Positions 18,658 to 27,617 of a stretch of 64,000 nucleotides of DNA are shown in pieces (within the stretch, counting starts at the first letter, position 1; each line of letters begins with the position of its first letter). The stretch is from positions 248,001 to 312,000 of the forward strand of contig NZ_CAJNBK010000002.1 of assembly GCF_905220975.1 (NCBI RefSeq). The letters are read 5' to 3'. The notes under the pieces were generated by a model. The model did no database searches. It was not told the DNA's origin and was given only the letters and a program-made list of their open reading frames with translations. Source of the stretch: Paraburkholderia haematera (GTDB lineage: Bacteria; Pseudomonadota; Gammaproteobacteria; Burkholderiales; Burkholderiaceae). Position numbers and translations under genes: made by a program.

Positions 18658-19587
18658 ATGTCGCCGCAACTCCCAAGCCGTTTTCCGCGTGGTTTTCCGA
18701 TCCGTTTGCCGCAATCCCGCAACGGACAGATCGCGCTCGCGCTCGCCGTCGTTTATCTCGTGTGGGGCTCGACCTATCTTGCCGTGCACGTTGCGCTCGG
18801 TTCGTTTCCGCCCTTGCTGCTCTCGGGAATGCGCAATCTGTTTGCCGGGATAGGGCTTTTCATCTTCGCGGCGCGGCGCAACCCGGTCTGGCCGAGCGCG
18901 GCTGAAATCCGCAATGCCGGCATGGTCGGCACGATGCTGGTCGGCTTGTCGAGCGGCATGCTGGCCTACGGCATGCGCACTGTCGGCACCGGCACCGCGG
19001 CCGTGATGGTCGCGACCGTGCCGCTGTTCGCGACGGTGATCGCGGCGGTGGCGGGGCGCAAGATCGGCAGAGGCGAGTGGTTCGCGGTCGGCCTCGGGCT
19101 GGTGGGCATTGCGATCCTGAGTCACGGCGACAGCGCGCCGGGATCGGCGGGCGGCAGCCTCGCGATCCTGTGCGGTGCGCTTTTCTGGGCAGGCGGCGCG
19201 CATCTGGCCGGGCGGTTGAAGCTGCCGTCGGACCTGTTTCTCTCGACGTCGTTGCAAATCGGCCTCGGCGGCGCGATGTCGACGATGGTCGCGCTGGTAA
19301 CGGGCGAGCGGATGATGGAGGTGCATTTTCTGCCGCTGCTGGCCTTCGTCTACCTGATGCTGATCGGGACGATGACCGCCTACGTCGCGTACGGTTTTCT
19401 GATCCGGCATACAAGCCCGATCATCGCCAGTAGCTGCATGTACGTGAATCCGGTGGTAGCGGTGGCGCTTGGTGCGTTGCTGCTCGGAGAGCCGGTCACC
19501 CATTCGACGGTCATCGCGACGATCGTGATTCTGGCCAGCGTGGGTCTGTCTTTCTGGTTCGATTACCGGAAGAAACGTCTCGCTTGA
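18658..19587 (+). CDS. YedA-like DMT-superfamily exporter (EamA)
   Basis: The 309-residue protein has ten predicted transmembrane helices in two EamA halves. Near the start, LALAVVYLVWGSTYLAVHVAL matches the first helix of YedA/RhaT-type exporters, and the second half ends SPIIASSCMYVNPVVAVALGALLLGEPV, the usual late-helix motif. It is a likely exporter of metabolites or drugs. The frame is open from 18457, but the upstream part is Arg/Pro-rich without a membrane segment, so the ATG at 18658 is chosen; its ribosome-binding site is weak. It is not similar enough in its loops to the other DMT gene at 7.5 kb to suggest recent duplication. Confidence 0.85.
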   Translation: MSPQLPSRFPRGFPIRLPQSRNGQIALALAVVYLVWGSTYLAVHVALGSFPPLLLSGMRNLFAGIGLFIFAARRNPVWPSAAEIRNAGMVGTMLVGLSSGMLAYGMRTVGTGTAAVMVATVPLFATVIAAVAGRKIGRGEWFAVGLGLVGIAILSHGDSAPGSAGGSLAILCGALFWAGGAHLAGRLKLPSDLFLSTSLQIGLGGAMSTMVALVTGERMMEVHFLPLLAFVYLMLIGTMTAYVAYGFLIRHTSPIIASSCMYVNPVVAVALGALLLGEPVTHSTVIATIVILASVGLSFWFDYRKKRLA

Positions 19588-19748
19588 GGTGGACGACGGT
19601 TGGCTGTTTGCTGCCCGCTGCTCGTTCCCGGCGTTTTGTGGCTTCGGCGCGCGGCGACCGTTTCCGCCTGCCGCTGCTTCGACGCGTGGCGGCGTCCTCC
19701 GCTCTCTGCTGTTTCATCGCGCGGCCGCCACGTCTGCTCCTCGCTAAG

Positions 19749-21830
19749 TCAGAGCGCCGCCGCGACCTCCGCACCCTCGCGAATCGCGCGTTTCGCATCC
19801 AGTTCGGTTGCCACCTTTGCGCCGCCGATCACGTGATAGCGCGGACCCTTCGCACTCTTCGGGTCTTTAACACCGTTCGCGCCGTTTGACCTGTCCGCGG
19901 TTCGTGCCGCCGTCTCCGGATACAGATTGCGCAAGGATTCCTGCCCCGCGCACACGACGATCGTGTCCACGTCGAGCCATTCTTCGGCACCTTGACGCGA
20001 AATCTTCAAACCGCGCTCGCTGATTTCCAGATACGACACGCCGCCGAGCATCTTCACCCCGTTTCTTGCCAGCGTCGCGCGATGGACCCAGCCCGAGGTT
20101 TTGCCGAGACCCATACCGAGCTTGCCCGCCTTGCGCTGCAGCAGCCAGATCTCGCGGACGGGCTGCGCCGGCACTGGCGCCTTCAACCCGCCGCGTTCCC
20201 GCACGGTGAGATCGACACCCCATTCGTCGAGCCATGTATCGCGCGGGATCGGCAGAGGATCGCCGCAACGATGCAGCAAATACTCGCTGACATCGAAGCC
20301 GATCCCGCCCGCACCGATCACCGCGACGCGGCGTCCTACCGGCGCACCCCGCAATACGTCCACGTAAGACAGCACGTTAGCCCCGTCGATGCCGGCAATC
20401 GCCGGGCTCCGCGGCACGATGCCGGTGGCGACGATCACATCGTCGTAGCCGCCTGCCGCGAGCAGCGCCGGATCGACGCGCGTATCGAGCCGCACGTCAA
20501 CGCGATGCCGCTGAAGCTGGCTCTGAAAATAGCGGATCGTCTCGCTGAACTCTTCCTTGCCCGGCACGCGCATCGCCAGGTTGAACTGACCGCCGATGGT
20601 TGCGCTTGCATCGAATAACGTCACGCGATGCCCGCGCGACGCCGCAACGGTCGCCGCGGAAAGTCCCGCCGGACCCGCGCCGACGACCGCAACCGAACGC
20701 GCTGCCCGCGAGCCTGAGACCGGCTGGTAGATCAACTCGGTCTCGCGTCCCGCACGGGGATTCACGAGGCAAGTCGCGCGCTGGTTCTTGAACGTGTGGT
20801 CGAGGCACGCCTGGTTGCAGGCGATACAGGTGTTGATTTCGTTCGTGCGTCCTTCTGCGGTCTTCAGCACGAACTCGGGATCGGCGAGCAGCGGCCTTGC
20901 CATCGACACCAGATCACCTGCTCCCTGGGCGAGCAGTGCTTCGGCGAGCTCGGGCGTATTGATGCGATTCGACACGATCACCGGCACCTTGACCGCAGCT
21001 TTCAGCCGCGCGCTCAGTTCAGCGAAAGCAGCTCGCGGCACCGAGGTCACGATGGTCGGCACGCGTGCTTCGTGCCAGCCGATACCTGTATTGAACATCG
21101 TGACGCCCGCGGACTCGAGTGCCTGGGCGACCTGCACGGTCTCTTCCCAGGTGTTGCCGCCTTCGACCAGATCGATCAGCGAGAGCCGGTACACCACGAT
21201 AAAGCGTTCGCCGCACGCCAGGCGCACGCGTTCGACAATCTCGCGTGCGAGCCGCATGCGGTTCTCGATGCTGCCGCCGTAGCGATCGGTGCGCCGGTTC
21301 GTGCGCGGGCAGAGGAACTGATTGAGCAGATAGCCTTCGCTGCCCATGATTTCGATGCCGTCGTATCCAGCGCGCTGGGCCAGGCGAGCGCAGCGTGCAT
21401 AGTCGCGCACGGTCCGCGCGATGCCGGCTTCGGTAAGCGCGCGCGGTTTGAACTTCGAGATTGGCGACTTGAGCGCCGACGCCGACACGACGAACGGCTG
21501 GTATCCATAGCGGCCAGCATGCAGGATCTGCAGCGCGATCTTGCCGCCTTCGGCATGCACGGCCTCGGTCAGCAAGCGGTGATTGCGCAGATCGAACACA
21601 GAGTTCAGCGTGCCGCCGAAGGGCAGCAGCCAGCCTTGCCGGTTCGGCGAGATGCCGCCCGTGACGATCAGGCCGACGCCACCTTTTGCTCGCTCGCGAA
21701 AATACTCGGCCAGTTTTGGGTAATTCCAGAAACGGTCCTCCATGCCGGTGTGCATCGAACCCATTACCACGCGGTTGCGCAACCGGGTGAAGCCGAGGTC
21801 GAGTTCGGTGAGTAAGTGTTGGTAAGACAT
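19749..21830 (-). CDS. fadH: NADPH-dependent 2,4-dienoyl-CoA reductase-like flavoenzyme
   Basis: The 693-residue protein has the FadH/trimethylamine-dehydrogenase layout. An N-terminal FMN-binding TIM barrel (about 1-330) contains TRLRNRVVMGSMHTGMED, QILHAGRYGY and GIEIMGSEGYLLNQFLCPRTN. A 4Fe-4S motif follows at about 340-365 (CIACNQACLDHTFKNQRATC, spacing CX2CX3CX11C). A C-terminal FAD/NAD(P) part contains VAVVGAGPAGLSAA and VAVIGAGGIGFD, two dinucleotide-binding motifs. In E. coli FadH reduces 2,4-dienoyl-CoA during oxidation of polyunsaturated fatty acids. The ATG at 21830 opens MSYQHLLTELDLG; an upstream frame is rejected. No other fad gene is adjacent, so the exact substrate is inferred from family resemblance. 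Confidence 0.92.
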   Translation of the reverse strand: MSYQHLLTELDLGFTRLRNRVVMGSMHTGMEDRFWNYPKLAEYFRERAKGGVGLIVTGGISPNRQGWLLPFGGTLNSVFDLRNHRLLTEAVHAEGGKIALQILHAGRYGYQPFVVSASALKSPISKFKPRALTEAGIARTVRDYARCARLAQRAGYDGIEIMGSEGYLLNQFLCPRTNRRTDRYGGSIENRMRLAREIVERVRLACGERFIVVYRLSLIDLVEGGNTWEETVQVAQALESAGVTMFNTGIGWHEARVPTIVTSVPRAAFAELSARLKAAVKVPVIVSNRINTPELAEALLAQGAGDLVSMARPLLADPEFVLKTAEGRTNEINTCIACNQACLDHTFKNQRATCLVNPRAGRETELIYQPVSGSRAARSVAVVGAGPAGLSAATVAASRGHRVTLFDASATIGGQFNLAMRVPGKEEFSETIRYFQSQLQRHRVDVRLDTRVDPALLAAGGYDDVIVATGIVPRSPAIAGIDGANVLSYVDVLRGAPVGRRVAVIGAGGIGFDVSEYLLHRCGDPLPIPRDTWLDEWGVDLTVRERGGLKAPVPAQPVREIWLLQRKAGKLGMGLGKTSGWVHRATLARNGVKMLGGVSYLEISERGLKISRQGAEEWLDVDTIVVCAGQESLRNLYPETAARTADRSNGANGVKDPKSAKGPRYHVIGGAKVATELDAKRAIREGAEVAAAL

Positions 21831-21994
21831 GCGGGGGACCGTGTGAGTGTGGGTTGTGCGCGAACAATACACTGCGGAACGGGCCAACTCGCCGAGGGAA
21901 AATTCTAATTCGGGGGAAGGGGGGGGCTTCGCGGGATGTTGTTTGGGGCTGGAGGTTCTGTTCTGGTTGTTCGGCTGTTCGTCTGTTTGCCTGT

Positions 21995-22182
21995 GGTGTT
22001 GGCCTTTCCTTGCTTTGTTAGTGGTCTATTAGTGTCGCCCCTGTGCGGGGCGGCACCTACTTTTCTTTGCCTGCCGCAAAGAAAAGTAGGCAAAAGAAAG
22101 CGGCTCAAACCGCTAGCTCATAAGCGGGTCCCCCGCGCAGCCACGGTAGTGGTGCATCTGGAATCTGTGTTCTCGCACATTC
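21995..22182 (+). repeat. left arm of a long inverted repeat element
   Basis: About 188 bp that recur in reverse complement at 22505-22693 with roughly ten differences (about 95% identity by eye). The arm contains its own 15-bp stem, CCTACTTTTCTTTGC/GCAAAGAAAAGTAGG with a 5-base spacer. Short frames over both arms translate to the same sequence (PTFLCLPQRKVGKRKR, PRAATVVVHLES), which I take as an artefact of the repeat. Confidence 0.88.
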
Positions 22183-22217
22183 GGCCTGAGTGACAAAGGC
22201 GTCATTCTTCCGGCGGC

Positions 22218-22286
22218 GCTGCGCGCGCCGAAGCGTATTTTATAAAACCGATCGCTGCGCGCCGACGCGTATTTCATGGAACCATC
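22218..22286 (+). repeat. imperfect tandem duplication inside the inverted-repeat element
   Basis: Two adjoining units of 36 and 33 bp share GCTGCGCGC, then CGA, then GCGTATTT, then a diverged end AAAACCGATC or GGAACCATC. They lie in the 322-bp spacer between the arms; the rest of the spacer shows no gene. Confidence 0.6.
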
Positions 22287-22504
22287 TGTTTGTTTTCGCG
22301 CGCGCTTTATTTGACGCCGCGGCAACGCCAGCGTTTGCCACTGACCTCGATCGAAGTCCCGCGTTTCCGTTGCAGTTCCTCCGCCCCGAGGCGAAGCCGA
22401 TGGGGCCCACCACCCACAATCGAAGCCCTCGGGTTTCCCATGCAGACCCGTCCGCGACGCACGCAGTGCGGAGTGGGAGCGAATGAGCCCTTAGTCACTA
22501 ACGG

Positions 22505-22693
22505 TGAATGTGCGAGAGCACGGATTCCAGATGCACCACTACCGTGGCTGCGCGGGGGACCCGCTTATGAGCTGGCGGTGTGAGCCGCTTTCTTTTGCCT
22601 ACTTTTCTTTGCGGCAGGCAAAGAAAAGTAGGTGCCGCCCCGCACAGGGGCAACGCTAATAGACCACTAAGAAAACAAGAAAAGGCCAACACC
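22505..22693 (-). repeat. right arm of the long inverted repeat element
   Basis: This is the reverse complement of 21995-22182, including the internal 15-bp stem. It ends 45 bp from the stop codon of the MFS gene, so the element could also end that transcript. Confidence 0.88.
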
Positions 22694-22737
22694 TTAGGAA
22701 TACAGACAACCAACCGCAGCCGCAGGCAAAAAAAACC

Positions 22738-23937
22738 TCAACCTTTAACCCTGGCCGAAAGCCTCAAATGATTCCAAGCCGCCAGCCCGGCAAAAGCAAC
22801 CCCAGCAACACTAACCCCCAACCACCCAAAGATCGGCCAAACCACAGCACCGACCCCAGACCCCACAGCACCACCAATAAAATAAGCCACCATATAAACC
22901 GTATTAACGCGACTCCGCGCCTCGGGCTTCAACGCATAAATCCGCGATTGATTGGAAATCTGCGCAGCCTGCACTCCAATATCGAGGATGATCACTCCAA
23001 TCGCCAATCCAGCAATACTCTTCGCCGACAAGGCAAAAACCACAAACGAAACCGCCACCAGCACAATCGACACGGTGATGATCGCCTGCGGCCCACGCCG
23101 ATCGGAAAACTTACCCGCGAACGGCGCAGCCATCGCCCCCGCCGCACCGACAATCCCAAACAGACCCGCTGCCTGCGGCCCAAGATGAAACGGCGCGCCC
23201 GCCAGCAACAACGCCAGCACCGACCAGAAAATGCTGAACGCCGCGAACATCGCCGCTCCGGTCAACGACGCTTCACGCAACGCGCGATGCTCGACCACCA
23301 GGTGCCACATCGAGACCAGCAGCTTGCCGTACGGCAACGTCGACGTCGGCTTGCTCTTCGGCAGGCGCATGATGATCACCACCGCCAGCACCAGCAGCGC
23401 GACAACCGAAGCGCCGAACACGGCACGCCAGCCGAAATACTCGGCGACAATGCCCGCCGCAGTCCGTGCCAGCAAAATCCCCAGCAACAATCCGCTCATT
23501 ACCATGCCGACAGCGTGGCCACGCTCCGATGCGGGCGCAAGTTCGGCCGCGAACGGCACAGCCTGTTGCGCGATGGTGGCGAGCACACCAATCGCGAGGC
23601 TCGCGACAATCAACACCGACAGCGTCGGCGCCGTGGACGCCAGCACCAGCGCAACGCACATGCCCGCGATCTGCAACAGGATCAGGCGGCGTCGATCGAA
23701 GCGGTCGCCGAGCGGGGCCAGCAATAACATCCCGGCTGCGTAGCCGAGTTGTGTCACGGCCGGCACCGCGCCGACCCACGACGCGCTGTTCGGAAACGAC
23801 TGCCGCAAATTGTCGAGCAGCGGCTGGTTGTAATAGATGTTTGCGACTGCCACACCGGCAATCGTCGCGAGCAAAAGCAGCAAGCCGCGCAACGACCGGT
23901 CGGCAGAAACGGAAGTAGAAGCTTCGGATGCGGACAT
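22738..23937 (-). CDS. MFS transporter
   Basis: The 399-residue protein has 12 predicted helices. MFS motifs are visible: IYYNQPLLDNLRQSF in loop 1, LLLAPLGDRFDRRRLILLQ in loop 2-3 (motif A-like), and MAAPFAGKFSDRRGPQAI in the matching loop of the second half. It resembles drug and metabolite exporters of the AraJ/YdhP group. The ATG at 23937 (MSASEASTS) gives a short polar N-terminus before helix 1; an in-frame start at 23979 is less likely. The last 70 or so codons show unusual T/G-rich synonymous choices compared with the rest of the gene. Confidence 0.88.
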   Translation of the reverse strand: MSASEASTSVSADRSLRGLLLLLATIAGVAVANIYYNQPLLDNLRQSFPNSASWVGAVPAVTQLGYAAGMLLLAPLGDRFDRRRLILLQIAGMCVALVLASTAPTLSVLIVASLAIGVLATIAQQAVPFAAELAPASERGHAVGMVMSGLLLGILLARTAAGIVAEYFGWRAVFGASVVALLVLAVVIIMRLPKSKPTSTLPYGKLLVSMWHLVVEHRALREASLTGAAMFAAFSIFWSVLALLLAGAPFHLGPQAAGLFGIVGAAGAMAAPFAGKFSDRRGPQAIITVSIVLVAVSFVVFALSAKSIAGLAIGVIILDIGVQAAQISNQSRIYALKPEARSRVNTVYMVAYFIGGAVGSGVGAVVWPIFGWLGVSVAGVAFAGLAAWNHLRLSARVKG

Positions 23938-24253
23938 GAGAGGAGACCATCGACGGACTGGCCCATGCGCAGTCCTCAAGCGTGCCGATCATACCGGAGC
24001 AGGAAAGATCGTGCTGACGGTCGCCCAGTTCTCGCCGGGCGATGGCACGACGTAAATGCGAATCGACAGCGAATACGCGGTGGCTCAGGTGTGGTCCGCG
24101 CCTGGCCCAGATGCAAAACAGCCGCCTACGAGCATGGCATGGCATGCGTTGGGCTGAGGCCCCTCGAACGCCTTGCAGCAAAAATGAGATGGTCGTTCGG
24201 TTTCCGTTCGTAGAATCGGCGCGCGCAATAAGACCCATCACGTGACCGAATTC
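23938..24253. other. divergent promoter region
   Basis: This 316-bp gap between the MFS gene (leftward) and the DUF2569-like gene (rightward) should hold both promoters. I see no gene, regulator site or RNA in it. Confidence 0.35.
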
Positions 24254-24739
24254 ATGAACACAACCTCGAAACCCGAACCCCGGCGAATCAGCGGCTGCCT
24301 GCTCATCATCCTGATCTGCCTCGCCGCCTGGGCACTTTCAACCGCAGTCGCCTTGCGCGATCCGCTCAAACTTATGCTCGAATGGGAGCTGCTGGCGGTA
24401 TTCGCACGCCCTGAAACACACGGCTGGTATCGCACCGTAATAGCGATGGTCGGCTGCGACGTGGTCATCGGGGCGTTCATCGTTGCGGGCGCAGGCTGGC
24501 TTGCGCTGCTCGTGCGGCGCAAATCGGCGCGGTTTCCCGTACAGGTGCAGGCGTGGCTGTTAGCCATCGTCGTCATGCGAACGATTGCTTACCTGCTGGG
24601 CGATCACATGACTCACACCATTGGCATCGCTATCGCCATTCCGTTCGATGGCTTCGCGCAGGCTGTTGCTGCGGCCGCGCTCGGGATACCGTATTTCAGG
24701 CTGTCCCGGCGCGTACAGGAAACGTTCGTCGCCGCGTGA
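24254..24739 (+). CDS. DUF2569-like four-helix membrane protein
   Basis: The 161-residue protein has four hydrophobic segments (about residues 14-35, 60-85, 100-120, 128-145). It ends IPYFRLSRRVQETFVAA, close to the conserved C-terminus of DUF2569 proteins (YFxxSxRVxxTF), and the GCLLIILICLAAW opening also fits that family. Function is unknown. A GTG at 24242 is an alternative start four codons upstream. It converges with the phosphodiesterase gene, the two stop codons lying only about 18 bp apart. Confidence 0.7.
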   Translation: MNTTSKPEPRRISGCLLIILICLAAWALSTAVALRDPLKLMLEWELLAVFARPETHGWYRTVIAMVGCDVVIGAFIVAGAGWLALLVRRKSARFPVQVQAWLLAIVVMRTIAYLLGDHMTHTIGIAIAIPFDGFAQAVAAAALGIPYFRLSRRVQETFVAA

Positions 24740-24757
24740 ACCGGCGAGGCGGGACCG

Positions 24758-25582
24758 TCAATCGATCAACTCGCCTTCATCGTAAAACGGATACGGCCCA
24801 TCGGCTTTTTCAACGTACGCATGATGCGTGACGATACCGGTCGCCGGGTCGTAGCGATGCAGCGCATACGCGGGCGGCTCCATCACGAAAGCGGAGGGTG
24901 CATCCTCGCGCAGATCGAGCCCGACCTGATGCGCGGGCGCCGGCACCGCGGACGCAATCGTGCCGCCAAAACGCACGAACATCGGCCGGTGCACATGGCC
25001 GCAGATCACCCGTTCCACGTTCGGATAACGTGCGATCAACGCGGCGAGCTTGTCGGCGGCTGCGGGGTCGAGACGCAATTCGTCCATGTGCCCGATGCCG
25101 CAGACGAACGGTGGATGGTGCAGCGCGACCACGGTCGGTTTGCCGCGTGCCGCATCGAGTTGCGTCGCGAGCCACGCGAGCCGTGCGTCGCAAAGATTGC
25201 CGGCGCTTTGACCCGGCACCATCGAATCGAGCGCGATCAACCGCAGCGGTCCTACATCGACCGCGTACTGCACGAACTCGCCGCCACTGTGCAATTCGGC
25301 GCGATCGGGAAACGCCGCCCGCAATGCCGTGCGCTCGTCGTGATTGCCCACCATCAGGAAGTAGGGGATAGCGAGCGGCGCGAGCAGGGTTTTGAGGTGC
25401 TCGTACTGTTCCGGATCGCCCTGATCGACAAGGTCGCCGGTCATGATCACAGCGTCGGGACGCGGCTCCAACGCATTGAGCGCGGCGACCGTACGCGCGA
25501 GATAGGGGCCGGTGTCGACGCGGCGATAAGCCAGCGCGCCGGGCCGTTTGATATGCAGGTCGCTAATTTGAGCCAGCAGCAT
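24758..25582 (-). CDS. GpdQ-like metallophosphodiesterase
   Basis: The 274-residue cytoplasmic enzyme carries the full dinuclear-metal site of calcineurin-like phosphodiesterases: DLH (AQISDLHIK), GDLVDQG, GNHDE, ALHHPP and GHVHRP. Residue spacing and the LNALEPRPDAVIMTGDLV and VERVICGHVH segments are closest to GpdQ, the glycerophosphodiesterase of Enterobacter, and to CpdA-type cAMP phosphodiesterases. It is the last gene of the ABC importer operon, 45 bp after the ATPase gene, which suggests it hydrolyses the imported compound, perhaps a glycerophosphodiester. The ATG at 25582 (MLLAQISDLHI) matches the GpdQ start. Substrate is inferred from context. Confidence 0.85.
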   Translation of the reverse strand: MLLAQISDLHIKRPGALAYRRVDTGPYLARTVAALNALEPRPDAVIMTGDLVDQGDPEQYEHLKTLLAPLAIPYFLMVGNHDERTALRAAFPDRAELHSGGEFVQYAVDVGPLRLIALDSMVPGQSAGNLCDARLAWLATQLDAARGKPTVVALHHPPFVCGIGHMDELRLDPAAADKLAALIARYPNVERVICGHVHRPMFVRFGGTIASAVPAPAHQVGLDLREDAPSAFVMEPPAYALHRYDPATGIVTHHAYVEKADGPYPFYDEGELID

Positions 25583-25627
25583 GGAGATGTCCTGTTTATG
25601 GCGCGCTAAAAGCACAGCGCTGTCTTA

Positions 25628-26674
25628 TTACGATAGCGCAATCAGCGCGTCCTGCGCGATCGAAATCCCGACCGGGGTGCCGCGCGCGAGTTCGACCCGG
25701 CCCGCGACGTCGATCAGCAAGGCATCCGGCGCAGCGCCGCCGATAGTGAGCCGCGTGCGCTCGCCGAGAAACGCCGTGCTTTCGATATGGCCGCGTAACT
25801 GGGCGTCGGTCGGGTCGGCGAGGTAGGCGTCTTCAGGGCGAAAGAAAAATTCGTCTGACGAGCTTGCGTGCGCGGGGCCTGCGGGCAGGGGTACGGCCCC
25901 GCCGGTTGTCGTCAGCAGGCCGTCGCGCCGCTCGCCCGCCAGCCGGTTGATCGTGCCGACAAATTGCGCGACCGTGCGATTTGCCGGACGGTAGTAGATG
26001 TCGCGCGGCGAACCGATCTGCTCGATGCGCCCGGCGCTCATCACGACAATGCGGTCGCCGAGTTCCATCGCTTCGGCCTGATCGTGCGTGACGTACACGG
26101 TCGTGATGCCCAACTCGCGCAGCAGCGTATTCATCTCGCTGCGCAAGGTGTCGCGCAAACGCGCGTCGAGCGCGGTGAGCGGTTCGTCGAGCAGCAGCAC
26201 GCGGGGTTGCACGGCGAGTGCGCGCGCCAATGCAACACGCTGACGCTGGCCGCCCGAGAGCTGATCGATCGGTTTGTCGGCGTGGGCGGTGAGACGCATC
26301 ATCGCGAGCAATTCGTCGACGCGCTGCCGTGCGGTTTCGGCCGGCACCCGTTTGATCTTCAGTCCGTAGCCGATGTTGCCTCGCACGGTCAGGTTCGGAA
26401 ACAGCGCGTAGCTCTGGAACACCATGCCGACCTGGCGTTTTTCGATCGGCAGTGTGGTGACGTCTTCCTCGCCGAACGCGATGCGGCCACCGGCGTCCGG
26501 CGTTTCGAGACCCGCGATCATGCGCAGCGTGGTGGTCTTGCCGCAACCCGAGGGCCCAAGCAGGACCAGCGTCTCACCGGCGCCGATGTGCAGATCGAGC
26601 GGTTCGAGCACACGCGCGCCGCGAAACGTTTTCGCGCATTGCGTGAGCGTGATGGGGACGGAGTCGAGTTTCAT
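25628..26674 (-). CDS. ABC importer ATP-binding protein
   Basis: The 348-residue ATPase has Walker A GPSGCGKTTT (about 39-48), Q-loop VFQSYALFPNLTV, signature LSGGQRQRVALARAL, Walker B VLLLDEPLTALD and the H-loop VYVTHDQAEA. A C-terminal TOBE domain (about 280-348) marks it as part of the CUT1/MOI-type importers (putrescine, iron, phosphonate, sugar). The ATG at 26674 overlaps the stop of the upstream permease gene by four bases (ATGA), indicating translational coupling. It energises the two permeases encoded before it. Confidence 0.95.
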   Translation of the reverse strand: MKLDSVPITLTQCAKTFRGARVLEPLDLHIGAGETLVLLGPSGCGKTTTLRMIAGLETPDAGGRIAFGEEDVTTLPIEKRQVGMVFQSYALFPNLTVRGNIGYGLKIKRVPAETARQRVDELLAMMRLTAHADKPIDQLSGGQRQRVALARALAVQPRVLLLDEPLTALDARLRDTLRSEMNTLLRELGITTVYVTHDQAEAMELGDRIVVMSAGRIEQIGSPRDIYYRPANRTVAQFVGTINRLAGERRDGLLTTTGGAVPLPAGPAHASSSDEFFFRPEDAYLADPTDAQLRGHIESTAFLGERTRLTIGGAAPDALLIDVAGRVELARGTPVGISIAQDALIALS

Positions 26675-27585
26675 GGCGTGGACGTCGGTATGGGCTTCGA
26701 ACGGGAGGCAGCGATGCGCTTTTTCGCCGTGCTGCGCTGGCCGGTCGCATCGACGCCGAGCCATTGCATTGCGACGAGCAGCGGCATCGTTATGATGAAA
26801 AACAGAATCGTGTAGGCGCTGCCGATTTCGATGCGTAACGACGCATAGGTGTCGGCGAGACCGACCGGCAGCGTCTTGGTGTCGGGCGTGTGCAACATCC
26901 ACGTCAGATTGAATTCGCCGATCGAGAGCGTCAGCACCGCCAGCGCGCCGGCGACGATCCCTGGCCGGGCATTCGGCAGCACGATCGTCATGAAGCGTTG
27001 AAAGAAGCTCGCGCCGAGGCTCGCCGCGCCTTCTTCGAGCGTGCGCAGATCGCTGCTCGCGCACACGGCAGCCACCGCGCGCACCATGAACGGCAGCGTG
27101 AACACCACGTGCCCGACGACGATAAACGCCACGCTCATGCGAAACATCGTGAAGCCGCCGTAGACCACCAGCAGCGCAAGCGCGGAAGCGAGACCGGGCA
27201 GCGCGATCGGCAGCACCAGAAACTCTTCGATGATGCGCGAGAGCCGCGTCTTGCTGCGCGCAAGCACGTAGCCGGCCGGCACGCCGGTGAGAAGCGTAAT
27301 CACCAAGGTCGCCGCGGCCACTTCGAGCGAGAGAAACACCGAGCCGTGATACTGCGTCCACACTTCGCCAAGCCAGCGCAGTGTGAGTCCGCTCGATACG
27401 CCTTTGAAATAGTTGACGGTGAGTCCGGCCATGATCGACATCACGACTGGCACGATCAGGAACGCGCACAACAGCAGCGTAACGAACCACTGACCGGTTG
27501 CGAGCCAGGTGCGTGACGTGGGTAGCCTGAGCCGCCGCGCGCGTGGTTTCGCAGCCGTCTGAACGGAAGCACTGGTGGAATTCAT
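26671..27585 (-). CDS. ABC importer permease (second subunit)
   Basis: The 304-residue inner-membrane protein has six predicted helices and the EAA loop EEGAASLGASFFQRFMTIVLPNARPG, which contacts the ATPase. Helix 1 lies at about 33-55. It pairs with the permease encoded just upstream. The ATG at 27585 is chosen; a GTG at 27612, five bases after the preceding stop, is a possible alternative. It ends in a four-base overlap with the ATPase gene. Confidence 0.92.
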   Translation of the reverse strand: MNSTSASVQTAAKPRARRLRLPTSRTWLATGQWFVTLLLCAFLIVPVVMSIMAGLTVNYFKGVSSGLTLRWLGEVWTQYHGSVFLSLEVAAATLVITLLTGVPAGYVLARSKTRLSRIIEEFLVLPIALPGLASALALLVVYGGFTMFRMSVAFIVVGHVVFTLPFMVRAVAAVCASSDLRTLEEGAASLGASFFQRFMTIVLPNARPGIVAGALAVLTLSIGEFNLTWMLHTPDTKTLPVGLADTYASLRIEIGSAYTILFFIITMPLLVAMQWLGVDATGQRSTAKKRIAASRSKPIPTSTP

Positions 27586-27617
27586 CGAAGTCTTTTCATC
27601 GGTTTTGGACACACCGC

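Noticed and set aside
21936..22713. Two small hypothetical proteins sharing PTFLCLPQRKVGKRKR
   Set aside because: They are translations of the two arms of an inverted repeat; no start signals, and the conservation is explained at DNA level.
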